A stretch of 10,274 nt of DNA, from positions 1 through 10,274 of the forward strand of contig JBFXDF010000138.1 of the NCBI GenBank assembly GCA_050181375.1, written 5' to 3'. The position numbers and the translations under genes were made by a program. Source of the DNA: DATARH01 sp050181375. Its GTDB lineage: Bacteria > Pseudomonadota > Alphaproteobacteria > ATCC43930 > CGMCC-115725. The stretch's first letter is position 1, and every line of letters starts with the position of its first letter. A model generated the notes under the pieces. It worked only from the letters and a program-made list of their open reading frames with translations. It had not been told where the DNA came from and made no database searches. Below, in pieces: positions 1 through 6,150 of the stretch.

Positions 1-1
1 G

Positions 2-499
2 GGACGGGTGCCGGCGCTGCATCACGGCGACCTGATCGTGTGGGACAGCCTGGCGATCTGCGAGTATCTCGCCGAATTGCTTCCGGACGCGGCGCTGTGG
101 CCGGGCGACCCGCAGGCCCGCGCCGTCGCGAGGGCGGTCAGCGCCGAGATGCATGCCGGGTTCGCCGCGCTGCGCCGGGAATTTCCGATGAACATACGGT
201 CGAGTTTTCCCGGCCGCCCGATGACCGCCGAGGCGCAGGCCGACATCAACCGGATCATGGCGATCTGGCGCGACTGCCGTAGCCGGTTCGGCGAGGGAAG
301 GGGTGATTTTCTGTTCGGGAATTTCACCATCGCGGACGCCATGTACGCGCCGGTCGTGACCCGCTTCCGCACCTACAAGATCGATCTCGAAAGCGAGGCC
401 GAACTGTACTGCGCGGCGATTATGGGGACGCCGGAAATGCAGGAATGGGCCGCCGCCGCGCGCAACGAGCCGATGATCGTCGAGGAGTACGAGTTTTAG
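2..499 (+). CDS. Glutathione S-transferase family protein, 5'-truncated by the window edge
   Basis: Cytosolic glutathione S-transferase (thioredoxin-like N-domain plus helical C-domain), expected to conjugate glutathione to electrophiles or isomerise a substrate; the substrate is unknown. The frame is open from base 2 (G-R-V-P-A-L), so the GTG at 8 is the family's internal Val before the cis-Pro (VPAL), not a start. Next comes the conserved D-S pair (VWDSLAICEYLAE) that binds the gamma-glutamyl part of glutathione. The C-domain carries the T-I-A-D N-capping motif (NFTIADAMYAPVV) typical of the GST fold. About 165 residues are present; the family usually has 210-230, so roughly 50-60 N-terminal residues, including the catalytic Ser/Cys/Tyr region, lie outside the window. 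Its TAG stop overlaps the TAA of the opposite-strand gene. The family call is firm; the subclass is not. Confidence 0.9.
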   Translation, partial: GRVPALHHGDLIVWDSLAICEYLAELLPDAALWPGDPQARAVARAVSAEMHAGFAALRREFPMNIRSSFPGRPMTAEAQADINRIMAIWRDCRSRFGEGRGDFLFGNFTIADAMYAPVVTRFRTYKIDLESEAELYCAAIMGTPEMQEWAAAARNEPMIVEEYEF

Positions 500-1065
500 A
501 GTAATTGGGAGATTGCACCCTGCTCTACTTGTTCGTATGTGGACACTGCTGTCAGCCGACCCTGTGTAAGGTCCTCGTAATAAGGTCTGGCCACTTCGGG
601 GCGGAATTCGAGAATTGATTCCAATGCGCGCTTCGATACCGGCCGAAGCAGCTCATGCCGTTTGCCGAGCGCCCAGATCGCGGCGATCGCCGCATCCTGT
701 GCCGCACCCCCTACGGGCGCTGCAAAAATCGTGGTATCACGCAATGTATTACGTATACGTTCGACCTCTTTAACATCCGGTCCTCGGTTCGTATCAATCC
801 GCGCTACCATGCTCTGGAGCAAAATTTCTATAGCTTTCTCAGAATGGATGTTCTCCCCTCGGCCGTTTGCGATGTTCATAATTTGAGGGAAAAGGGTAAG
901 AAGCTTTATGTCTAATTCTACTTGCGTACTGTTGGCTAGACGGGTTTCCGCCTTAAGTTTAAGCCTATAATCTTTTAGCGAAACCCAAATACCAATCGCC
1001 ACAGCAAGCATGCTCACAACTCCGGAAGCTGCTACAAGCCATGCTCGAATTTCTTCGCCACTCAT
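496..1065 (-). CDS. Small membrane-anchored protein of unknown function (189 aa)
   Basis: No function is recognised. Residues about 8-30 (AWLVAASGVVSMLAVAIGIW) form one hydrophobic segment, followed by a basic stretch (KDYRLKLKAETR). This suggests an N-terminal anchor with the remaining ~155 residues in the cytosol. The segment from about 41 to 75 (E-L-D-I-K-L-L-T-L-F-P-Q-I-M-N-I-A) is amphipathic helical and reminds me of uncharacterised single-pass proteins in which a W-V-S-L-x-x-Y-R-L-K element follows the membrane segment; that link is from memory. The ATG at 1065 was chosen because GGGAG lies about 10 bases upstream and the hydrophobic segment begins right after it. The gene starts 53 bases beyond GMC oxidoreductase 1 on the same strand, so co-transcription is possible. 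Its base composition is visibly more AT-rich than the flanking genes and includes AAA, ATA and TTA codons, which hints at separate origin. The stop overlaps the converging GST stop. Confidence 0.8.
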   Translation of the reverse strand: MSGEEIRAWLVAASGVVSMLAVAIGIWVSLKDYRLKLKAETRLANSTQVELDIKLLTLFPQIMNIANGRGENIHSEKAIEILLQSMVARIDTNRGPDVKEVERIRNTLRDTTIFAAPVGGAAQDAAIAAIWALGKRHELLRPVSKRALESILEFRPEVARPYYEDLTQGRLTAVSTYEQVEQGAISQLL

Positions 1066-1118
1066 TCGGGTGACTCTCCCCCGGCAGTCCTCTCCTGTGA
1101 ATGCGAGGAGGGAATGCG

Positions 1119-2735
1119 TTACGCCGCGAGGCGCTGCCTTGCCGCGTCCAGGATCATCGCGGCGCCCTTTTCGGCGATCATGATCGTCGGGGCGTTGGTG
1201 TTGGTCGAGGTCACGGCCGGCATCACCGAGGCGTCGATGACGCGCAATCCCTCGATCCCGTGCACGCGAAGCTGGTCGTCGACGACCGCCATCGGGTCGC
1301 GCCCCATCTTGCAGGTGCAGGTCGCGTGGAACACGGTGGAGCCGGTTTGCCGCAGGTAGTGCAGCAACTCGTCGTCGCTTTGCAATTCGGCGCCGGGCAG
1401 GATCTCGGCGATGTAGTACGGGTTGAGGGCCGGTGCGGCGAAGATTTGCCGTATCGCGCGCAGCCCGCCGATCGCGGCGCGCCGGTCGGTCTCGTGGCTG
1501 AGATAGCGCGGGTTGATCGCCGGCGCCTGGCGCGGGTCCGAGGATTTCGCCTCGACATAGCCGGTCGACAGGGGGCGCATCTGCCACATGCCGCCGGTCA
1601 TGCCCGGCTTCGTGTCGAGCCGCCGGATCGGACCCGGCGCGAAGCTGGCATTGGCGAACAGGATCTGCACGTCGGGCGTCGCCGACTCCTCCAGCACCTT
1701 GACCGAGGCGGCGACCAGCGAGGCGGCGTAGGTCAGGAGGCCGCTGCCCGCGAAGACGTAGCGCATCACCTCGCCGACAAACGGCAGCCCGCGCGATTTC
1801 TCGTTGGCGGTCGGGATGCCGCTCACCTCGGCCGTGACGCGCGCCAGAAAATGGTCCTGCAGGTTCCTGCCGACCCCCGGCAGCGCGTGAGTGACCGGGA
1901 CGCCGATGCGGGCGAGATGGTCGGGGTCGCCGACCCCGGACAGTTGCAGGATATGCGGCGACCCGATCGCGCCGCCGGACAGGATCACCTCGGCCAGGGC
2001 GTCGGCGCGCTCGACCCGGTCGCCGCGCGAGAATTCGACCCCTACGGCGCGCTTGCCGTCGAACAGCACGCGATGCACCAGCGCGTCGGTGACGACCTGG
2101 AGGTTGGGCCGCCGCAGCGCCGGGCGCAGATAGGTGCGCGCCGCGCTCTGGCGACGCCGGCCGCGCCGCGTCTGCTGCACCCAGCCGATGCCGCCCGGCG
2201 AGTTCGGCGGCAGGCGGTTGACATCCTCGCGGTATTCGAGACCGGTCTCGATGCCGGCCTGGATCAGCCTCTCGCACAAGGCCGGCTTGTCGGAGGTGTG
2301 CGAGGTCAGGAGCGGCCCGCCCGAGCCGTGGAAATCGTTGGCGCCCTCCTGCCAGCTCTCGCCGCGCTTGAAATAGGGCAGCACGTCGTCCCACGACCAG
2401 CCGCGATTGCCGAGCTGGCCCCAATGATCGAAATCCTCGGGCTGGCCGCGGACATAGATCATGCCGTTGATCGACGACGAGCCGCCGAGCACGCGGCCCC
2501 TCGGGTAGAGGATGGCGCGGTTGTTGACGCCGGGATCGGGTTCGGCGGTGAAGCCCCAGGTCAGCTTCGGGTGATCGAGCAGTTTGACGTAGCCGGCCGG
2601 GATGTGGATCAGCGGGTTCCAGTCGCGTCCGCCGGCCTCGATCAGAAGGACCCTGGCGGCGGGATCGGCACTGAGACGGTTCGCCAATGCGCACCCGGCC
2701 GACCCGGCCCCGACGATCACGTAATCCGCTTGCAT
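1119..2735 (-). CDS. GMC family FAD-dependent oxidoreductase 1 (choline dehydrogenase/alcohol dehydrogenase-like)
   Basis: Predicted flavoenzyme oxidising a primary alcohol to an aldehyde, in the glucose-methanol-choline family. The 538 residues match the usual 530-560. The FAD dinucleotide motif GAGSAG is at 9-14 and the ribose-binding Glu (LIEAGG) at 33. The first GMC signature starts at G80 (GRVLGGSSSIN) and the second lies at about 255-269 (GAIGSPHILQLSGVG). The catalytic pair is H470 (FHATCTCKMG) and N512 (TSTNTNAPT), aligned by motif with glucose oxidase H516/H559, giving a His/Asn pair as in choline dehydrogenases and oxidases. No signal peptide is visible. The ATG at 2735 was chosen because GGGGAGG precedes it by 8 bases and the Rossmann strand starts at once; the frame is open further upstream only through an intergenic repeat. 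It has a close paralogue directly upstream. BetA-like annotation is common for such proteins, but no betaine genes are present, so the substrate is open. Confidence 0.93.
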   Translation of the reverse strand: MQADYVIVGAGSAGCALANRLSADPAARVLLIEAGGRDWNPLIHIPAGYVKLLDHPKLTWGFTAEPDPGVNNRAILYPRGRVLGGSSSINGMIYVRGQPEDFDHWGQLGNRGWSWDDVLPYFKRGESWQEGANDFHGSGGPLLTSHTSDKPALCERLIQAGIETGLEYREDVNRLPPNSPGGIGWVQQTRRGRRRQSAARTYLRPALRRPNLQVVTDALVHRVLFDGKRAVGVEFSRGDRVERADALAEVILSGGAIGSPHILQLSGVGDPDHLARIGVPVTHALPGVGRNLQDHFLARVTAEVSGIPTANEKSRGLPFVGEVMRYVFAGSGLLTYAASLVAASVKVLEESATPDVQILFANASFAPGPIRRLDTKPGMTGGMWQMRPLSTGYVEAKSSDPRQAPAINPRYLSHETDRRAAIGGLRAIRQIFAAPALNPYYIAEILPGAELQSDDELLHYLRQTGSTVFHATCTCKMGRDPMAVVDDQLRVHGIEGLRVIDASVMPAVTSTNTNAPTIMIAEKGAAMILDAARQRLAA

Positions 2736-2762
2736 TCGAACATCCTCCCCGAGCCGACCAGC

Positions 2763-2897
2763 CCCTCTCCCACGGCGCCGGAGAGGGAGGGCCCACGCCG
2801 CGAGGCGTGGGAGAGTGAGGGTTTGAGCGCCGTGCTGCCTGCCCTCACCCGGCCGCCGCTTCGCGTCGGCCACCCTCTCCCGCATTGCGGGAGAGGG
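2763..2897. repeat. Cluster of intergenic palindromes (CCCTCTCCC/GGGAGAGGG type)
   Basis: The spacer between the two GMC genes is almost wholly palindromic. Inverted pairs seen: CCCTCTCC (2763-2770) with GGAGAGGG (2780-2787); CCCACGCC (2792-2799) with GGCGTGGG (2804-2811); GTGAGGG (2815-2821) with CCCTCAC (2842-2848); GGCCG/CGGCC with an interrupted stem around 2851-2871; and CCCTCTCCCGC (2873-2883) with GCGGGAGAGGG (2887-2897) around a 3-base loop. Similar GC-rich modules with CCCTCTCCC arms are, to my knowledge, frequent intergenic repeats in alphaproteobacterial genomes. It lies 10 bases past the stop of GMC 2 and ends shortly before the ribosome-binding site of GMC 1. It could therefore attenuate, terminate or stabilise a shared transcript; that is inference. 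Confidence 0.85.
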
Positions 2898-2907
2898 ACA
2901 AAGGACC

Positions 2908-4512
2908 TTATGCCGCCAATCGCTGGCGCGCCGCGGCCTTGAGGGTTACGGCGCCTTTTTCGGCGATCATGATGGTCGGGGCGTTGGTGTTGGTCGAGGT
3001 CACCGACGGCATCACCGAGGCGTCGATGACGCGCAAGCCGTCGATGCCGTGCACGCGCAAGTCGCTGTCGACGACGCAGTTCGCCTGCGGTCCCATCATG
3101 CAGGTGCAGCTCGCGTGGTACACCGTGTTGCCGTTGCGCCTGGCGTAGTCGAGCAGTTCGTCGTCGGTTTGCACCTGCTTGCCGGGCAGCTTTTCGTCGC
3201 CGACATAGGGGGCCAGCGCCGGCGCGGCGAAGATTTCGCGCACGTATTTCAAGCCGCCGATGATCGCGCGGCGGTCGCTCTCCTCGGTCAGATAGCGCGG
3301 GTTGATCGCGGGCGCGTCGCCGGGGCGGTTGGTCTTCGCTTCGACATAGCCGCGCGACAGCGGCCGCATCTGCCAGGGGCCGCCGGTCAGCCCCGGCTCG
3401 GCCTCGAGCTGGCCGATCTGCCCGTCCTTGAAGCTGCCCGGCGCGAATGAGATCTGCACGTCGGGGGTCGCCGATTCCGGCAGGATTTTGACCGACGCGG
3501 CGACCAGCGAGGCGCTGTAGGTCAGCATCCCCTTGCCGGTCAGCGCGTAGCGCATCAGCTCGCCGGCCAATGGCAGACCGCGCGCCCGCTCGTTGGCGGT
3601 CGCGATCCCGTGGATCGGATAGGTGACGCGCACGACATAGTGGTCCTGCATGTTTCTGCCGACGCCGCGCAGCTCGTGCACGACCGGGACGCCGATGCGC
3701 CCGAGATGTTCGGGATCGCCGATCCCCGACAATTGCAGGATATGCGGCGAGCCGATCGCGCCGGCCGACAGGATCACCTCGCGCGCCGCGTCGGCCCGCT
3801 CCGTGACGCCGTTGCGCGAGAATTCGACGCCGGTCGCGCGCTTGCCGTCGAACAGCACGCGATGCACCAGCGCCTTGGTGACGAGCTGCAGGTTCGGGCG
3901 CCGCAGTACCGGGCGCAGATAGGAGCGGGCGGTGCTGGCGCGTCGCCTGCCGCCGCGGGTCTGCTGGCACCAGCCGATGCTCGGGCCGGCGCCGGGCGGC
4001 AGGTTGTTGACGTCCTCGCGGTATTCGAGGCCGAGCTGCATGCCGGCCTCTATAACCTTGGCGCAGAGCGGCGACTCGTCCATCTTCGACGTGAACAGAA
4101 ACCCGTCCTTGCCGTGCACGTCGTCGTGTTCGCCCTCCCAGCGCTCCGCCTGCTTGAAATAGGGCAGGCAGTCGTCCCACGACCAGCCGCGGTTGCCGAG
4201 CTGCGCCCAGTGGTCGTAATCCTCGGGTTGGCCGCGGATATAGATCAGCCCGTTGATCGACGACGAGCCGCCGAGCACCCGGCCGCGCGGGTAGATGATC
4301 TCGCGTCCGTCGCACGCATCGGCCTTGAAGCCCCAGGTCAGGGTCTTGTGGTCGAGCATCTTCATAAAGCCGGCTGGGATGTGGATCAGCGGGTTCCAGT
4401 CGCGCCCGCCGGCCTCGATCAGGATGACCCGCACCGACGGGTCCTCGGTCAGCCGGTTGGCCAGAACGCAGCCGGCCGAGCCGGCGCCGACAATCACATA
4501 ATCCGCCTGCAT
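2908..4512 (-). CDS. GMC family FAD-dependent oxidoreductase 2 (paralogue of the downstream gene)
   Basis: Second predicted alcohol-oxidising flavoenzyme, 534 residues, sharing long identical blocks with its neighbour from the first residues (MQADYVIVGAGSAGC) to the last (ARQRLAA). FAD motif at 9-14, Glu33 in LIEAGG, first GMC signature from about G77 (GRVLGGSSSIN), second at about 251-265 (GAIGSPHILQLSGIG), catalytic H466 (YHASCTCMMG) and N508 (TSTNTNAPT). The ATG at 4512 has GGGAGAAGG a few bases upstream and the same N-terminus as the paralogue; a longer open frame to 4770 crosses the divergent gene's promoter region and is unlikely. Differences from the paralogue cluster in the middle and in the substrate-side loops (for example DACDGREI versus PDPGVNNRAI near residue 65), so the substrates may differ. 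It is divergent from the lyase gene at 4721 and first in a likely leftward transcript. Soluble, with no signal peptide seen. Specific substrate not assignable. Confidence 0.93.
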   Translation of the reverse strand: MQADYVIVGAGSAGCVLANRLTEDPSVRVILIEAGGRDWNPLIHIPAGFMKMLDHKTLTWGFKADACDGREIIYPRGRVLGGSSSINGLIYIRGQPEDYDHWAQLGNRGWSWDDCLPYFKQAERWEGEHDDVHGKDGFLFTSKMDESPLCAKVIEAGMQLGLEYREDVNNLPPGAGPSIGWCQQTRGGRRRASTARSYLRPVLRRPNLQLVTKALVHRVLFDGKRATGVEFSRNGVTERADAAREVILSAGAIGSPHILQLSGIGDPEHLGRIGVPVVHELRGVGRNMQDHYVVRVTYPIHGIATANERARGLPLAGELMRYALTGKGMLTYSASLVAASVKILPESATPDVQISFAPGSFKDGQIGQLEAEPGLTGGPWQMRPLSRGYVEAKTNRPGDAPAINPRYLTEESDRRAIIGGLKYVREIFAAPALAPYVGDEKLPGKQVQTDDELLDYARRNGNTVYHASCTCMMGPQANCVVDSDLRVHGIDGLRVIDASVMPSVTSTNTNAPTIMIAEKGAVTLKAAARQRLAA

Positions 4513-4642
4513 GTCCTTCTCCCGCGAAGCCCGGCGCCATCCGGCGCCCGCCTTTTGCTGCCCACAGTGTAACGCATCGCCACGGTTCAGGAAGGCATCA
4601 TCTCTGGCATCCGCGGGAGCCGGTCGGCGGGTTCTCCAGGCG

Positions 4643-4657
4643 CCGCGCCGGGCGCGG
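4643..4657. promoter_or_regulatory. 15-base GC palindrome abutting a -35 box; possible operator
   Basis: CCGCGCC-G-GGCGCGG is a perfect inverted repeat with a single central base, and it ends exactly where the proposed -35 hexamer (4658) of the downstream lyase gene begins. That position suits a repressor or activator site controlling the divergent pair. GC-rich palindromes arise easily by chance in this composition, so the regulatory role is inference only. Confidence 0.3.
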
Positions 4658-4685
4658 ATGACAATCGCGTCGCGGGTGATATGCT
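4658..4685 (+). promoter_or_regulatory. Putative sigma70 promoter of the lyase gene
   Basis: ATGACA (4658-4663, five of six to TTGACA) is followed after 16 bases by TATGCT (4680-4685, four of six to TATAAT). A start near 4692 would give a leader of about 29 bases containing the strong ribosome site AGGGGGAGAG directly before the ATG at 4721. The surrounding DNA is very GC-rich, so an AT-containing -10 stands out. No experimental support. Confidence 0.4.
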
Positions 4686-4720
4686 GCGGGCGGTACCGCG
4701 ACAGCCTGAAAGGGGGAGAG

Positions 4721-5587
4721 ATGGACTGGACCGAACGGCGCGAGCGGTTTCGCGCGCTTCTCGCGGGCAACCGCTGCGTTCACACCGGCTCGGTGTACGA
4801 CGCGATCTCGGCGCGCATCGCTGAGGAGCTCGGGTTCGAGGTCGGCATCTTCTCCGGGTCGGTCGGGTCGATGGCGGTGCTGGGCGCCCCCGATCTCGTC
4901 GTGCTGACGCTGAGCGAATTCGCTGCGCAAGCCTACCGCATCTGCCGCGCCGGCAATCTCTGTCTGCTGGTCGACGCGGATCACGGCTACGGCAACGCGC
5001 TCAACGTGCGGCGCACGGTCGAGGAGCTGGAAACATCGGGCGTCTGCGCGTTGTCGATCGAGGACACGCTGCTGCCGCGGGCTTACGGCCCGTCGGGCAA
5101 GCCGACCCTGATCCCGGTCGAGGAGGGGATCGGCAAGATGAAGGCGGCGCTGTCGGCGCGCCAGGACAGGAAGCTGGTGATCGCCGGCCGCACCAGCGCG
5201 CTGGCGCTGACCGGCCTCGACGACGCGATGCGGCGCGCCAAAGCCTACGAGGCCGCCGGGGTGGACGCGATCTTTCTCGCCGGCGGCGTCACGGTCGAGG
5301 CAATCGAGGCGATTTCGTCGGAAATCCGGATACCGCTGATCACCGGCGGCGGCGCCGGCCATCTCGCCGATCTCGATTGGATGGGGGCGCACAAGGTGCG
5401 GGTCGCGCTGCAGGGGCACGCGCCGTTCAGCGCCGCCGTCCAGGCCGTCTATAACACGTTGAAGGCGCTGCGCGACGGCGTGAAGCCCGGCGAGCTGGCC
5501 GGGATCGCGTCGCCCGAGTTGATGCAGCGCGTGACGCGGGCCGCCGACTACCGGCAGTGGACCAAGGATTTTCTCGGCGGGGAATAG
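4721..5587 (+). CDS. Isocitrate lyase/PEP mutase superfamily enzyme, oxaloacetate decarboxylase (PA4872-like)
   Basis: Predicted Mg-dependent TIM-barrel enzyme acting on a short alpha-keto diacid; by resemblance to the Pseudomonas aeruginosa PA4872 group it should decarboxylate oxaloacetate to pyruvate and CO2. The 288 residues match that group. Visible landmarks are CVHTGSVYDAISARIAEELGF near the N-terminus, the metal/substrate block DADHGYGNALNV (D85, D87, H88), E114 in SIEDTLLP, R157 in AGRTSA (ARTNA in PA4872, recalled), and H233 in LQGHAPF, matching the His of the PA4872 group that sets it apart from lyases and PEP mutases. Such proteins are often annotated as carboxyvinyl-carboxyphosphonate phosphorylmutase, but the catalytic Cys motif (KKCGH) of isocitrate lyases is absent. 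The ATG at 4721 follows AGGGGGAGAG; the upstream open frame covers the promoter region. The next gene starts 41 bases later on the same strand. A different 2-oxo or 2-methyl diacid substrate remains possible. Confidence 0.85.
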   Translation: MDWTERRERFRALLAGNRCVHTGSVYDAISARIAEELGFEVGIFSGSVGSMAVLGAPDLVVLTLSEFAAQAYRICRAGNLCLLVDADHGYGNALNVRRTVEELETSGVCALSIEDTLLPRAYGPSGKPTLIPVEEGIGKMKAALSARQDRKLVIAGRTSALALTGLDDAMRRAKAYEAAGVDAIFLAGGVTVEAIEAISSEIRIPLITGGGAGHLADLDWMGAHKVRVALQGHAPFSAAVQAVYNTLKALRDGVKPGELAGIASPELMQRVTRAADYRQWTKDFLGGE

Positions 5588-5628
5588 GACGCCGGGACGC
5601 GGACCGCGCAAGAAAACAGGGGGATTTC

Positions 5629-6090
5629 GTGCGCAAACTGGTGGTCGCGGCGCTGCTTTGCCCGGGGCTGTTGGCGCAGACCGCATCCTGCGTCGCGCCG
5701 TCGGCGCCGGCCGGACGATTGATGCTGAGCAATTTCAGCTTCGATCCGACCGAGGTTCAGACGGTGCTGGCGGCGGGACCGGATTGCGCGATCGCCGATC
5801 CCGGCGCCGTCAGCCTATTCGTCTTGCCGTCGAACGGCACCCGCGTCATCCCGGCTCCGCCCGGGTTCGACGTCTGCTGGCGCAACGGACCGGCGGCGGG
5901 CGATGCGGCGGTCTATGCGACAGGGGCGGAGCCGACCGGGCTATGGACGGCATGGAACCGGGCCTATACCGGATCGGGACGGTTCCTCGACGCCGTCGTG
6001 GAGGTTCCGCCGCGGCCCAACCCGGTCGTCGCCACGGTCGAAAAGCCGGTTTCGACCGCGCCGACCCCGCGGCAACTCCCCCCGAAATGA
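5629..6090 (+). CDS. Small exported protein, possible lipoprotein, unknown function (153 aa)
   Basis: No family recognised. The N-terminus is a typical export signal: basic VRK (read as MRK), a hydrophobic core (LVVAALLCPGLLAQ), then T-A-S-C with Cys21 as a possible lipidation site. Thr at -3 is an unusual lipobox residue, so a soluble periplasmic protein cut nearby is an alternative. The mature part has two more cysteines (C53 in GPDCAI, C83 in DVCWRN) that could form a disulfide, a Pro/Gly-rich middle (LPSNGTRVIPAPPGFDVCW), a WNRAYTGSGRFLDAV block, and a Pro/Thr-rich tail (VSTAPTPRQLPPK) likely to be disordered. The GTG at 5629 was chosen because it opens the signal peptide and has AGGGGG upstream; a longer reading from 5557 would overlap the lyase gene and bury the signal. 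It probably shares the lyase transcript, 41 bases after its stop. Confidence 0.7.
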   Translation: MRKLVVAALLCPGLLAQTASCVAPSAPAGRLMLSNFSFDPTEVQTVLAAGPDCAIADPGAVSLFVLPSNGTRVIPAPPGFDVCWRNGPAAGDAAVYATGAEPTGLWTAWNRAYTGSGRFLDAVVEVPPRPNPVVATVEKPVSTAPTPRQLPPK

Positions 6091-6098
6091 CCCGCATC

Positions 6099-6134
6099 GC
6101 CTCGGCGCCGCGGCGAGGCCCGTTCCGCTAGCGG
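6099..6134. terminator. Hairpin pair between convergent genes, possible bidirectional terminator
   Basis: The 60 bases between the converging exported-protein gene and the amidohydrolase gene hold GCCTCG (6099-6104) pairing with CGAGGC (6114-6119), followed by the perfect palindrome CCGCTAGCGG (6125-6134). There is no T-run after either, so intrinsic termination is uncertain; position is the main argument. Confidence 0.3.
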
Positions 6135-6150
6135 CGCGATTGGGTGAGGG

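Noticed and set aside
655..915. Plus-strand open frame opposite the small membrane protein
   Set aside because: No ribosome site and no domain; the minus-strand frame has a membrane segment and a good start.
1066..2796. Open frame continuing upstream of the small membrane protein through the whole GMC 1 gene on the minus strand
   Set aside because: It is out of frame with the clear GMC protein and Arg/Ala/Gly/Pro-rich, as expected for a GC-driven shadow; only the part after the ATG at 1065 looks like real protein.
2763..2897. CRISPR-like repeat array
   Set aside because: The repeats are inverted pairs of different sequence, not equal direct repeats with unique spacers.
1101..2942. 613-residue open frame on the plus strand opposite GMC 1
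   Set aside because: Antisense shadow of a high-GC gene, with low-complexity Arg/Ala/Gly/Val composition, no recognisable domain and crossing the palindrome cluster.
1119..4512. betA choline-to-betaine operon
   Set aside because: The GMC proteins have the family motifs, but no betaine aldehyde dehydrogenase, BetI regulator or choline transporter gene is present, so no gene symbol is given.
2717..4540. 607-residue alternative minus-strand frame over GMC 2
   Set aside because: Overlaps the well-supported GMC 2 frame and is Arg-rich without domains.
4598..5686. 362-residue minus-strand frame opposite the lyase
   Set aside because: Runs through the promoter region and the clear lyase gene, with shadow-type composition.
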